Source: JACVRW01 sp963751105 (GTDB lineage Bacteria; Actinomycetota; Thermoleophilia; Solirubrobacterales; Thermoleophilaceae). Taken from it: DNA of 64,000 nt. A program made the position numbers and the translations under genes. The stretch covers positions 310,001 through 374,000 of the forward strand of contig CAVVTG010000001.1 of NCBI GenBank assembly GCA_963751105.1, read 5' to 3'. Every line of letters begins with the position of its first letter. Position 1 is the stretch's first letter. Shown here in pieces: positions 32,533-41,356 of this stretch. The notes below the pieces were generated by a model. That model had not been told where the DNA came from and did not search any database. It saw only the letters and a program-made list of their open reading frames with translations.

Positions 32533-33634
32533 CGCGCACGACCTGCCCGACACCCGCGACGGCGCCGTAGTTCGAGATGTATGCGTGACCCCGCCGGTCG
32601 ATGGCCAGACCGGTTGGGGCCACCAGGCCCTCGCTCACCACGGTCTCGACCGAGCCGTCCCGGTTCACGCGCTTGAGCGCACCGGTGGGATCCTCCGACA
32701 GCAGGCCGTTGGTGAAGATCTCGAGCACGTACAGACGCCCGTCGGGACCGAACGCGATGTCGCTGATGTTGGTGAAGCCCCCGGCCACGACCTCGGGCTC
32801 CGACCCGCGCCGGTCCACGCGGTAGACGTTCGCGCCGCCCACCGGGAACGGGAAGCCCGTGAGCTGACCCACGTAGTAGTCACGGTCCGGCCCGACCACA
32901 ACCGAGGTGGGCACGGCGTCCATCGGGAAGGTCGGCGGAGCCGGCGGCCCGGGCGGAGGCACGAGGCGGTCCGGGAAGACGGCCAGCGTGGAGATCCGCC
33001 CGCGCGGTCCCACCCGCACCAGGCTGTTGCCGCCCGCGTCGGCCACGACCGAGCTGAAGAACTTCGCCACCACCGAGTTGGGGTTGCTGTCGGCCCCGTC
33101 GGCGTCGGGATCGGCCGAGCTCTCGTACGCGGCGAGGTCCGCTATTGGACGAGCACCGCCGTAGGGCGAGACCTTGAACAGCTGTCCGAACAGCGGTCCG
33201 AGCGGACCGAGAGCCGCCCGCTGCTCAGCCGGGCCGCCGAGGCCCACGACCATCCGGACATTGCCGAGCGGACCGATCGAGATGTCCTGAGGGCCGGTGG
33301 CCGCTTCGCCGTTGGCCGGCGCCAGCGAGGGCAGCCCGGTCAGCACGCGGCGCTGGTCGCCGTGCCGGATGCGAGTGACCGCTCCTGTGGCGCCCACGCA
33401 TTCCTCGCCGCTCTCCGGTCCCTCCGGTCCCTGGCGACAGGGCCCCGTGCCGCCGCGGCCGGCTTCGGTCACGTAGACCGCGCCGTGGCGGCTGATGTCC
33501 AACCCGCGCGGGTTGTCGAGGTCCTCGGCCACCACCTTCAGTTCCGGTGGGCCGCCCGCCACCGCGGGTACGGCTGAGGCGAGCAGACCAGCGCACGCGA
33601 CGAGCACGGCGAGAACGTTCCGGCGGAGCGACAT
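32516..33634 (-). CDS. Secreted ScyD/ScyE-like beta-propeller protein
   Basis: 372 residues with a Sec signal (residues 1-26, cleavage after AVAG). The mature protein is an NHL/SMP-30-like propeller with repeated strand motifs NPRGLDISRHGAVYVTEAGRGG, GPQDISIGP, SDIAFGPDGRLYVLEI and PTGLAIDRRGHAYISNYG. It resembles ScyD/ScyE-family proteins, first named in cyanobacterial scytonemin clusters but widespread in actinobacteria without that pathway. Only the protein fold is transferable; the role here is unknown. It overlaps the decarboxylase gene tail by 17 nt. Confidence 0.85.
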   Translation of the reverse strand: MSLRRNVLAVLVACAGLLASAVPAVAGGPPELKVVAEDLDNPRGLDISRHGAVYVTEAGRGGTGPCRQGPEGPESGEECVGATGAVTRIRHGDQRRVLTGLPSLAPANGEAATGPQDISIGPLGNVRMVVGLGGPAEQRAALGPLGPLFGQLFKVSPYGGARPIADLAAYESSADPDADGADSNPNSVVAKFFSSVVADAGGNSLVRVGPRGRISTLAVFPDRLVPPPGPPAPPTFPMDAVPTSVVVGPDRDYYVGQLTGFPFPVGGANVYRVDRRGSEPEVVAGGFTNISDIAFGPDGRLYVLEIFTNGLLSEDPTGALKRVNRDGSVETVVSEGLVAPTGLAIDRRGHAYISNYGAVAGVGQVVRVKLRH

Positions 33635-33720
33635 GGAGGGCCTTTCGCTACGGGGCAGTCCGGTGCGCGCGATAATTGCAGAGCTTCGCCTGGAAAGCCA
33701 GTGCGATTTCCGGACGATCC

Positions 33721-35517
33721 TCAGCGCGTAAGGGCCACGCGACGTCGCACGCTGCGGGCGTTCCCTGCGGCATCCTGGCCCCGCGCTTCAAGCGTCACGC
33801 GGGTGGATCCGAGGCGACGCAGTGTCAAGCGCGCCCGGCGGCCGAAGCGGAGCGTCACTCGGCGGGAGCGCGTGGGCGCGATGCGGACGCTGCGAAGCGA
33901 CACCGCGCGACCGCCGCGAGAGCGGCCGGCCCGGCGTGCCTCGCGCGAGCCGAGCAGGACCCGAAGCCGCACCGAGCAGGACTCGCTGCAGACCACGCGC
34001 AGCGTCAGCCCACGACGCAGCGTCCGAGCGAGGGACAGGCGGCCCTTCGCCTTCAGCGTGATGGCCGGAGCGGAGCGGTCGAGCGCCGGCGCGGGCGCCT
34101 GAACCGGGGGCGCGGGGGCCGGTGGCGGGGCCGCCGGCTGTGGCGCCGGCGTGGGCCTTGGAGCCGGTGGCGCGACCGCGGGTGCGCCCGCGCCGAGGCT
34201 GCCCGGCGCAGCCACCTCGAGCGATCGCCTCACGTCGAGGCGTCCGCCGCTGGCCACACGCCCGGCAAGCGAGCTCACCGGATCGACGCCGCCGAGCAGG
34301 AACGCGCGCAGGTCGGAGACGCTGAGCGCCGGCTGCGCGGCCAAGAGGAGCGCGGCCGCACCGGCAACGTGCGGAGTGGCCATCGAGGTTCCGTCCGACC
34401 AGGCGTAGCGGCCGCCGAGCCAGGTGCTCAGGATGTCCTCTCCGGGGGCCGCCAGGTCAACCGAGGCGCCGCCGAAATTGGAGAAGGACGACAGCTGGTC
34501 GCGCCGGTTGGTCGAGGCCACGCAGACCACGTTGGCGAGCGGGTATGAGCACGGGTACTGCGGTGAGCGGTCGTTGTCGTCGCCCACCTGGTCGGAGCCG
34601 CCGTTGCCGGCGGCCACCACGAACAGCACATCCGGCGCGGCGGCGATCGCGGCCTGCTCGGTCAGAGAGAACGACGAGGCGCCGAGGCTGGCGTTCACGA
34701 TGCGGATCCCATTCGCGGCGGCGTACTGGTAGGCCTTCACGACATCGGCCACGGTGCCGGTCCCGTTCTGGGCGAGCACGCGCAGAGCCAGCAGCCGCGT
34801 GCCCCAGCTCGTGCCGGCCACGCCGCGCGCGTTGTTGCTGCGCGCGCCCACGGTGCCCGCCACGTGGGTGCCGTGGCCGTTGAGATCGGTTGGGTCGCCG
34901 TCGTCGTCGACCCAGTCCCACCCGCGGAAGTCGTCCACGAACCCATTGCCGTCGTCGTCAACGCCGTTACGGTCCCGCCCGGAGCCAGACTCGCCCGGGT
35001 TGGCCCAGCTCGACCCGATCAGATCGAGATGGGAGAGCTCCACGCCCGAATCGACCACGGCCACCGTGGTCGCCGGACTGCCGGTGGTGATATCCCAGGC
35101 GGCGACCGCGTTGATGTCGGCCCCCGCGAGCCCACCGCTCTGCCCGGTGTTCTGGAAGGCCCACTGCAACCCGAAGCTCGAGTCGCTCGGGCGCAGGAAC
35201 GAGCGCCGGTAGAAGTTGGGCTCCGCGTAGGCCACGCCGTCGGCCCGCTCGAGCGTGCGCTCGGCGGCCGCGTCGGTCTGACCGGCATCGACCTCCACCA
35301 CCTGGAGCCCGCGCACCGGAAGCCGCTCGGCGAAGCCGACCTGTGCTCGCTCTCGAATGTCCGCTCGCTCGCCGGCGTCCGCGGTCGCGGCGAAACGCAC
35401 GATCAACTCGCCGGGAGCCGCGGCGGCCTGGGCCTGAGCCTGCGCCGGGGCAGCGAGAGCCAGCCCGGCCACGAGGGCGAGCAGGTACGCAGGGGATCTG
35501 GACAGGAGGGAAGGCAC
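33721..35517 (-). CDS. Secreted subtilisin-like serine protease (S8) with Pro-rich linker and C-terminal domain
   Basis: About 598 residues from GTG 35517, where a Sec signal (residues 1-28) begins; the longer open frame is less likely. The propeptide is about residues 35-105. Catalytic triad: D156 (VVDSGVELSH), H215 (NGHGTHVAG) and S378 (DGTSMATPHVAG), with oxyanion N305. Acidic DDDGNGF and DDDGDPTD inserts are possible calcium sites. After the catalytic domain a Pro/Ala linker (about residues 425-475) leads to a basic Arg-rich beta domain with one cysteine pair (CSESCS). It is an exported protease, probably self-processed; targets unknown. Confidence 0.93.
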   Translation of the reverse strand: MPSLLSRSPAYLLALVAGLALAAPAQAQAQAAAAPGELIVRFAATADAGERADIRERAQVGFAERLPVRGLQVVEVDAGQTDAAAERTLERADGVAYAEPNFYRRSFLRPSDSSFGLQWAFQNTGQSGGLAGADINAVAAWDITTGSPATTVAVVDSGVELSHLDLIGSSWANPGESGSGRDRNGVDDDGNGFVDDFRGWDWVDDDGDPTDLNGHGTHVAGTVGARSNNARGVAGTSWGTRLLALRVLAQNGTGTVADVVKAYQYAAANGIRIVNASLGASSFSLTEQAAIAAAPDVLFVVAAGNGGSDQVGDDNDRSPQYPCSYPLANVVCVASTNRRDQLSSFSNFGGASVDLAAPGEDILSTWLGGRYAWSDGTSMATPHVAGAAALLLAAQPALSVSDLRAFLLGGVDPVSSLAGRVASGGRLDVRRSLEVAAPGSLGAGAPAVAPPAPRPTPAPQPAAPPPAPAPPVQAPAPALDRSAPAITLKAKGRLSLARTLRRGLTLRVVCSESCSVRLRVLLGSREARRAGRSRGGRAVSLRSVRIAPTRSRRVTLRFGRRARLTLRRLGSTRVTLEARGQDAAGNARSVRRRVALTR

Positions 35518-35568
35518 GGCCCGCTGAATGGACTTACCCCACTTGTTTCGGCCGGTAACGGGCCGGAC

Positions 35569-35597
35569 TTGAGGGGCGAGACAGGAGGCGTGATATA
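35569..35597 (+). promoter_or_regulatory. Candidate promoter of the FGGY-kinase operon
   Basis: TTGAGG (35569-35574), a 17-nt spacer and GATATA (35592-35597), 14 nt before ATG 35612. The predicted leader is only about 6-8 nt, without a Shine-Dalgarno site. It faces away from the subtilase gene. Confidence 0.35.
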
Positions 35598-35611
35598 TCG
35601 TCGCTCGCCCC

Positions 35612-36997
35612 ATGAGCGCTCATGTCCTCGGAGTCGACGTCGGCCTGAGCGGCGTCCGGGCGGCGGTGGTCTCCCAGAGCGGCGAGCTCGCCGGGGCGGG
35701 GCGACACGGCCACCGGCGCGCACGGGTGGGCGACGGGATCGCCGAGCACGACCCGGAGGACTGGCTCGAGGGACTCCACGTCGCGAGCCGCGAGGCGCTG
35801 GCCGCGGCCGGGCAGGTGCAGATCGGGGCGATCGGCGTGGCCGCGCTGGGGCCCGCTCCAGTACTCACCGACGAGCGCCTGCAGCCGCTGACCCCGGCCC
35901 TGCTCTTCGCCCTCGACCGGCGAGCCGAGCCACAGCGCCGGGCGATGACCGCGGCGATGACCGAGGGCGAGGCCGCCGCGACCCTCGACAACGCCCTGCC
36001 CAAGCTCCGCTGGTGGGCCGAGCGCGACCCGGCCCTCTTCGATCGCGCCGCCTGGGCGCTGGACGCCACGGGCTTCGTCGTAGCGGCGCTCACCGGCGAA
36101 GCGGTGATGGACACGATCACCGCGGCCGACTATGAGCTCCCCGGCGTCGAGCCTCCTCTGCCGCTCCCCGACACCATGGAGCCAACGGCGGTGGCGGGGC
36201 GGCTGAGCCCGGACGCGGCCAGCCGGCTCGGGCTGCCTGCCGGGCTGCCGGTGGCGGCGGGGACCTACGACTCGTTCGCCGACATCGCCGCTATCGGGGT
36301 GCGCTCTCCCGGTGATGCCGGCATCGTCCTCGGCAGCACGACGATCATCTGCCGTGCCGTACCGGACGCGGCGCCGAGCGACGGTCTGGGGGTCTCGGCC
36401 TACCCGGGCGAGGGGGTGCTTCTGGGTGGCTGGACGCTGTCCGGCGGACTGGTGCTCGATTGGTGTGCCGAGCACCTGTTGGGCGAACCGGACATGACCA
36501 CCGTGGCGGCGGCGGCGCAGGCGCTTGAGCCGGGTCAGGTACTGGCGCTGCCCTACCTCGCCGGCGAGCGGACGCCGCTCTGGGATCCGGCTGCCCGCGG
36601 CGCTCTTGTGGGATTGAGCCTCGACACCCGCCCCGAGCACGTGTACCGGGCGTTCGTCGATGGGCTTGCCCTCACCGTCCGCGACCACACAGAGCGTCTC
36701 GACGCCCTGCTGGGCCGCACTACCGCCTGGTGCTTGGGAGGCGGCGGTGCTCGCAATCCGCTCTGGCTGCAGGCCACCGCCGACGCCGTCGGCACCCCAC
36801 TCGATGTGGTCGCCGACGCCGGTGAGGCGATCGGACCGGCGCTGCTGGCCCTCCGCTCGCAGGGAGTCGACCCGCCGCGCCGAGCGGGGGCCGTGGTCGA
36901 GCCCGACTCTGCCCGCGCCGCGCGCTACGCCGAGCTTCACGAGATCCAGCGGCGCCTGTGGCCCGCACTGGCCGAGGCCGAGGGGAGCCCGGCGTGA
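35612..36997 (+). CDS. FGGY-family carbohydrate kinase
   Basis: Sugar kinase of the glycerol kinase/xylulokinase family, 461 residues. N-terminal GVDVGLSGVRAAVV is the phosphate-binding loop, the probable catalytic base is the Asp of AAGTYDSFADI, and the ATP-binding C-terminal domain has CLGGGGARNPLWLQ. It is shorter than typical xylulokinases, with a compact N-domain. It heads a plus-strand operon with an aldolase and dehydrogenases; the stop overlaps the next start (GTGA). A ketose or polyol is the probable substrate; phosphorylation followed by aldol cleavage is inferred from the downstream aldolase. Confidence 0.88.
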   Translation: MSAHVLGVDVGLSGVRAAVVSQSGELAGAGRHGHRRARVGDGIAEHDPEDWLEGLHVASREALAAAGQVQIGAIGVAALGPAPVLTDERLQPLTPALLFALDRRAEPQRRAMTAAMTEGEAAATLDNALPKLRWWAERDPALFDRAAWALDATGFVVAALTGEAVMDTITAADYELPGVEPPLPLPDTMEPTAVAGRLSPDAASRLGLPAGLPVAAGTYDSFADIAAIGVRSPGDAGIVLGSTTIICRAVPDAAPSDGLGVSAYPGEGVLLGGWTLSGGLVLDWCAEHLLGEPDMTTVAAAAQALEPGQVLALPYLAGERTPLWDPAARGALVGLSLDTRPEHVYRAFVDGLALTVRDHTERLDALLGRTTAWCLGGGGARNPLWLQATADAVGTPLDVVADAGEAIGPALLALRSQGVDPPRRAGAVVEPDSARAARYAELHEIQRRLWPALAEAEGSPA

Positions 36998-37983
36998 CCC
37001 CGGCCACCATGCGCGCCGCGCGCCTCCACGGCATCAGGGACCTGCGCGTGGAGGAACTGCCGGTCCCCGAGCCGGGCCCCGAGGACCTGCTCGTCCGGGT
37101 GGAGGCCTGTGGCATCTGCCCCACCGACGCCCGCAAGTACGAGATCGGCCTGAACGACGGCGGCTATCCGCTCAATCCCGGGCACGAGTGGGTCGGCACG
37201 GTGGTGGCCACGGGCACCGGTGTCGACGGCGACTGGCAGGACCGGCGCGTCTACGGGGACACCTACGCCGGTTACGCCGAGTACGCCCTGATCGGCGCTG
37301 CCCCGGATGGGTGGTCGGGCGGCGCGCTGGAGCTGGGCGACATCCCGGTCGAGCGCGCGGTGTTCGTGGAGCCGCTCGCCGACTGCCTGCACGCTGTGCA
37401 CGACCAGGGCGGTGTGCGGACAGGAGACGCTGTCGTGGTGCTGGGGGCCGGCGCGATGGGACTCCAGCTCGTGGCCGCGGCAGCCGGTGCCGGCGCGAAG
37501 GTCCTGGCCGTGGAGCCGCGGGCCGACCGGCGGGAGCTGGCCGCCGCCTTCGGCGCCGACCACGCCGTCCACGCCGACGGCTGGAGCGACGCGGTGGCCG
37601 AGTGGACCGACGGAGCCGGTCCCGCGGTGGTGATCGTCTCTGTCGCTTCGGCTGCGCTCGCGGTCGAGGCGGTGGAGGTCTGTGCGCCGGGCGGCCGCGT
37701 GGTGCTGTTTGCCGGATTCGGCGACGCTGGCCGTGCCGAGCTCGACCTCAACCGCCTGCATTACCTGGAGATCGCTCTGGTCGGGAGCGAATGGATCGGT
37801 GTGCCCCCGCGGCAGCGGCTCGAGCGTTACTCAGACGCGCGCGAGCTGCTCCGGGAAGGCCGAGTGCCGGTGGAGCGGCTGGTGTCCGACGCCACGGGCC
37901 TGGAGGGCGTGGACGACGCCCTGCGAGCGGTGCGCGAGCAGCGCAGCCTGAAGACGATCCTTTATCCCGGTGAGCGCCGGTGA
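36994..37983 (+). CDS. Zinc-type alcohol dehydrogenase (MDR) lacking the structural-zinc lobe
   Basis: Medium-chain dehydrogenase, 329 residues from GTG 36994 (GTGA overlap with the kinase). Catalytic zinc residues: Cys in ACGICPTD, the GHE pair in NPGHEWVG and an E in VEPLADCLHAVH. The cofactor site is VVLGAGAMGLQ. The four-cysteine structural-zinc loop usual between about residues 90 and 110 is absent, and that region is shortened. It probably oxidises a polyol or sugar alcohol to a ketose feeding the kinase; substrate not determined. The 3' end overlaps the aldolase start. Confidence 0.88.
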   Translation: MTPATMRAARLHGIRDLRVEELPVPEPGPEDLLVRVEACGICPTDARKYEIGLNDGGYPLNPGHEWVGTVVATGTGVDGDWQDRRVYGDTYAGYAEYALIGAAPDGWSGGALELGDIPVERAVFVEPLADCLHAVHDQGGVRTGDAVVVLGAGAMGLQLVAAAAGAGAKVLAVEPRADRRELAAAFGADHAVHADGWSDAVAEWTDGAGPAVVIVSVASAALAVEAVEVCAPGGRVVLFAGFGDAGRAELDLNRLHYLEIALVGSEWIGVPPRQRLERYSDARELLREGRVPVERLVSDATGLEGVDDALRAVREQRSLKTILYPGERR

Positions 37984-38735
37984 GCGCGGGTCCGTTGTTG
38001 GCCGCGGACGGCCGGCTGCTCGTGGTGGCGGTCGACCATCCGCTGTACTCCTGGCCCTGCCAGGGTCTCGAGGATCGGGAGCGCGTGCTGGAGGCGGTGA
38101 GCGGGGCGGGCGCTGATGCCGTGATCGCCTCCTACGGGACCATCCGCGATCTGCGCCCCGCCTTCGGCGCCGCGGCTCCCGTACTCAAGCTCGACATCAC
38201 CACCCTGGCGGTGGGCGGCCACTACCCGGTGAGCGAGTACGCGCTCTGCTGGTCGGTCGAGGACGCCGTGCGGCTGGGCGCGGCGGCCGTGCTGACCTAT
38301 GTGCAGCTCGGTACGTCGTTCGAGCTCGAGGCGCTGCGCACGGCCGGACGGGTTGCCGCGCGCGCCGACGAGAACGGTCTGCCCTACGTCTGCGAGATCA
38401 TGCCGGTGGAGTCCGAGGCGTACGCCGATGCGAGCGCGCCCGTGGCCATCGCCGCGGCGGCTCGGACGGCCGCCGAGCTGGGTGCGCACGTCGTGAAGAC
38501 CACCATGCCCGATCCGCCCGAGGCCATGAGTGAGGTCGCGGGCTGCGGTGTGCCGGTGATCCTCGCCGGCGGCGACTTCGACGGCGACGACGCCGCGCTC
38601 CTGGATACCGTGGCGCGCGCCCTCGACGCCGGGGCCGCCGGGGTGGCCCACGGCCGCAACGTGTGGGGCCGGGCCGACCCTGCCGCCGCCGTCGGCCGGC
38701 TGCGTGCGGTGGTCCACCCGGTGGCCACCCGATGA
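37980..38735 (+). CDS. Class I aldolase, LsrF/FbaB (DeoC-like TIM barrel) type
   Basis: 251-residue TIM-barrel aldolase. The Schiff-base lysine is probably K173 in HVVKTTMPD; the DHP (AVDHP), LKLD and AGGD/GRN (VILAGGDFDG, AHGRNVWG) phosphate-binding segments match archaeal-type fructose-bisphosphate aldolase/LsrF/LacD relatives. GTG 37980 overlaps the dehydrogenase stop. With the upstream kinase it should cleave a phosphorylated ketose into a triose phosphate and an aldehyde. Which sugar phosphate is not visible; the family also includes thiolase-like LsrF and sulfo-sugar aldolases. Confidence 0.85.
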   Translation: MSAGPLLAADGRLLVVAVDHPLYSWPCQGLEDRERVLEAVSGAGADAVIASYGTIRDLRPAFGAAAPVLKLDITTLAVGGHYPVSEYALCWSVEDAVRLGAAAVLTYVQLGTSFELEALRTAGRVAARADENGLPYVCEIMPVESEAYADASAPVAIAAAARTAAELGAHVVKTTMPDPPEAMSEVAGCGVPVILAGGDFDGDDAALLDTVARALDAGAAGVAHGRNVWGRADPAAAVGRLRAVVHPVATR

Positions 38736-39490
38736 GTGGTCGGACGGCGCTGGTCACCGGTGCCAGCCGGGGCATCGGCCGGGCGTGCGCGCTCGCCCTC
38801 GTGCGTGCCGGGGTGGGCGTGGTGGCCACGGCGCGCGACGCAGAGGCCCTGGACGAGCTGGCCCGCGAGCCGGGCATCGAGCCCCTGGTGGCCGAGCTCG
38901 ACTCTCCCGACGGCTGCGCCCGCGTGGCCGCGGAGGCGCGGCGGCTGGGCGGACCGGTCACGATCCTGGTCAACAACGCCGGGCGAGGCGGCTGGCACGA
39001 CCGCCCGATCTGGGACCAGGACGCCGAGGGCTGGCGCGCATCGATGGCCGTGAACCTCGACGCGCCATTCGAGCTCACCCGGCGGCTCGTTCCCGGCATG
39101 ATCGACGCCGGCTGGGGGCGCATAGTGATGGTGTCCTCGACCGCCGGCCAGATCGGCGCCCCGGCCATGTCGCCCTACTGCGCGTCGAAGCACGGAGTGC
39201 TGGGGCTGATGCGCTCGGTCGCTCAGGACGTGGCGCCGTACGGCGTGACCTGCAACGCGGTCCTGCCCGGCTGGGTGCGCACCGAGATGGCGGAGCGCGA
39301 CGCCGAGCAGGAGGCCGAGCGGAGGGGCGTGACGGCGGATGCCGTATGGCGGGAGCGGGCCGCGGCCAACCCTGCGGGCCGCGTGCTCGAACCCGATGAG
39401 ATCGCGGAGGTCGTGGCCTATCTCGCCTCTGACGCTGCCCGCGCGGTCAACGGAGAGGCGATCACAGTGGCGCTCGGGAGCCCGTGGTAG
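38732..39490 (+). CDS. SDR-family oxidoreductase
   Basis: Classical SDR of 252 residues: TGASRGIG, NNAGRGG, the serine in VSSTAGQ and YCASKHG as the YxxxK motif. The C-terminal NGEAITVALG replaces the usual DGG. ATG 38732 overlaps the aldolase stop (ATGA); a GTG-initiated dehydrogenase overlaps its own 3' end. It probably handles a sugar or aldehyde intermediate of this operon. Confidence 0.9.
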   Translation: MSGRTALVTGASRGIGRACALALVRAGVGVVATARDAEALDELAREPGIEPLVAELDSPDGCARVAAEARRLGGPVTILVNNAGRGGWHDRPIWDQDAEGWRASMAVNLDAPFELTRRLVPGMIDAGWGRIVMVSSTAGQIGAPAMSPYCASKHGVLGLMRSVAQDVAPYGVTCNAVLPGWVRTEMAERDAEQEAERRGVTADAVWRERAAANPAGRVLEPDEIAEVVAYLASDAARAVNGEAITVALGSPW

Positions 39491-40608
39491 AGGTGGGCGA
39501 GCTCGCCAGCCGAGCGGCCGTCCTGCGCGAGTTCGGCGCTCCGCAGCGGATCGAGGAGGTGCAGCTGCGCGCGCCCGGTCCCGGCGAGGCGCTGGTGCGC
39601 ATCACGGCGGCCGGCGTCTGTCACAGCGACGTCGGCCAGGCCGACGGCGAGTGGGACTTCCCTCTTCCGGCCGTCCTCGGGCACGAGGGCGCCGGCGTGG
39701 TCGAGGGTGTCGGCCCCGGCGTGACGGCGTCGCCCGGCCAGCGAGTGCTGCTGAGCTCAGCGCCCGGCTGCGGGCGTTGCCGCCACTGCCTGCGCGGCCG
39801 CCCCATCCTGTGCCAGGACTCGCTCGAGGCCATGGGCGGCGGACGCCTCACCACCGGTCCCTCACCGCTCACGGCCGACGGCCAGGTCGTGAACGCGTAT
39901 TCGCTGTTGGCGTGCTTCGCCCACCACGCCGTGGTGGCCGAGCGCAGCCTGGTGGCCTTGCCCGACGACGTCCCCGACGAGGTGGGCGCGCTCGTCGGCT
40001 GCGCGGTGATCACCGGCGTGGGGGCGGCCATCGAGAGCATCGACGTGGCGGCGGGGAGCCACGGAGCGGTGATCGGCGCCGGCGGAGTGGGGGTCAATGC
40101 AGTGCAGGGCGCCCGGGCGCGCGGCGCGGCGACGGTGCTGGCCGTCGACCCCTCCCCCGAGCGCCGCGACTGGGCGGAGCGCTTCGGAGCGACGCAGGTA
40201 CTCGACTCCGCCGACGAACGGGGCGTGGCCGCGCTGCGTGCCGGCGCCGCGCGCGAGGGCCTCGACTGGAGCATCGTGACGGTCGGTGCGCCCTCGGCGA
40301 TGGCGCTCGGCATCGAACTGCTTCGCCCGGGCGGCACGGCGGCCATGGTCGGCCTGGCCCCCCAGGACCGCCCGGTGCCGGTGGACATGCTCGATCTCGT
40401 TACCTACGAGCGGCGCGTCGTGGGCTCGGCCTACGGCACGCTGAGCCCCGGCCTCCTGGTGCCGCGAATACTGGACCTTTGGCGTGCCGGTGCGCTTCAG
40501 CTCGAGGAGCTCGTGGCCGATCGCTTCTCCCTCGAGGAGATCAACGAAGCCTTCGAGACCACGCGAGCGGCGCGCGGGCTGCGCTCGGTCCTGAGCATCG
40601 CCGGCTGA
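39484..40608 (+). CDS. Zinc-dependent alcohol dehydrogenase (class III-like)
   Basis: 374 residues. Catalytic zinc: Cys in GVCHSD, His in LGHEG. A complete structural zinc loop with four cysteines is present (CGRCRHC then C eight residues later). The cofactor-binding site is VIGAGGVGVNAVQ. It resembles mycothiol/glutathione-dependent and long-chain alcohol dehydrogenases. GTG 39484 overlaps the SDR end by 7 nt. It is the last gene of the plus-strand operon. It is likely the aldehyde-reducing or aldehyde-oxidising step after aldol cleavage; inference from position. Confidence 0.88.
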   Translation: MVEVGELASRAAVLREFGAPQRIEEVQLRAPGPGEALVRITAAGVCHSDVGQADGEWDFPLPAVLGHEGAGVVEGVGPGVTASPGQRVLLSSAPGCGRCRHCLRGRPILCQDSLEAMGGGRLTTGPSPLTADGQVVNAYSLLACFAHHAVVAERSLVALPDDVPDEVGALVGCAVITGVGAAIESIDVAAGSHGAVIGAGGVGVNAVQGARARGAATVLAVDPSPERRDWAERFGATQVLDSADERGVAALRAGAAREGLDWSIVTVGAPSAMALGIELLRPGGTAAMVGLAPQDRPVPVDMLDLVTYERRVVGSAYGTLSPGLLVPRILDLWRAGALQLEELVADRFSLEEINEAFETTRAARGLRSVLSIAG

Positions 40609-40615
40609 CCCGCGC

Positions 40616-41356
40616 TCAGAACGTGGCCGTGAGGCCTCCGTCGATCGTGAAGCTCTGCCCGGCAACGTACGTGTTGGCAGGCCCCGCCAGCCAGAGGATC
40701 AAGTGAGCCACCTCCTCCGGCGATGCGCTGCGACCCGCGGGCAGGCGCCCCTCCTCGATGTAGGTGCGGCGAAGCGGCTCCGTCTCCAGGACGTCCACGC
40801 GGTCCCCAGTCGACGACATCCGGGTGGCCACGAAGCCCGGAGCCACCGCGTTGACCAGCACGCCGTGCGGCGCCAGCTCGAGCCCCATCGTGCGGGTGGC
40901 GCCCTCGAGGCCGGCCTTCGACGTGTCGTAGGCCAGCGATTCGCGGGCCGAGAAACGGGCATGGATCGAGGTGACGCTCACGATCCGGCCGTAGCCGCGC
41001 TCGGCCATTCCCGACGCCGCGCCTGCCGCGAGCAGGACCGGCGCCTGGAGATTCACCGCCAATGTCGGTGCGAGGCTCTCCGGTGAGACGCTCGCCAAGG
41101 GTGTGGGCTCGTAGATGCCGGCGACATTGACGAGCGCGTCGAGCGGACCCACCTCGGCTTCGGCTCGGCGCAGGAGACCGGAGAGGGAATCGAGTTCCGC
41201 CAGGTCCGCTTGGATCGCGGCGCCGCCGGCAGGCGCATCGGCGGGCTCGCGGTCCACGGCGCACACCCTCGCGCCGGCGCGGCTCAGGAGCTCGGCAGTG
41301 GCGCGCCCGATTCCGTTGGCCGCTCCGGTCACGAGCACGCCCCCACCCTCACGCAC
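40616..41356 (-). CDS. SDR-family oxidoreductase
   Basis: 246 residues from GTG 41356. TGAANGIG, VNVAGIYE, the serine in VTSIHAR and YDTSKAG are the SDR motifs. The gene is last in a minus-strand operon, after the enolase-superfamily dehydratase whose stop it overlaps by 8 nt. In known non-phosphorylative sugar-acid pathways an SDR oxidises the lactone-forming aldose or the 2-keto-3-deoxy acid; one of these roles would fit. The extra upstream 19 codons of the open frame lie inside the dehydratase gene and are rejected. Confidence 0.88.
   Translation of the reverse strand: MREGGGVLVTGAANGIGRATAELLSRAGARVCAVDREPADAPAGGAAIQADLAELDSLSGLLRRAEAEVGPLDALVNVAGIYEPTPLASVSPESLAPTLAVNLQAPVLLAAGAASGMAERGYGRIVSVTSIHARFSARESLAYDTSKAGLEGATRTMGLELAPHGVLVNAVAPGFVATRMSSTGDRVDVLETEPLRRTYIEEGRLPAGRSASPEEVAHLILWLAGPANTYVAGQSFTIDGGLTATF

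Noticed and set aside
35518..35613. Longer N-terminus of the subtilase starting at 35613
   Set aside because: It would overlap the divergent FGGY promoter and put 32 residues before a complete signal peptide.
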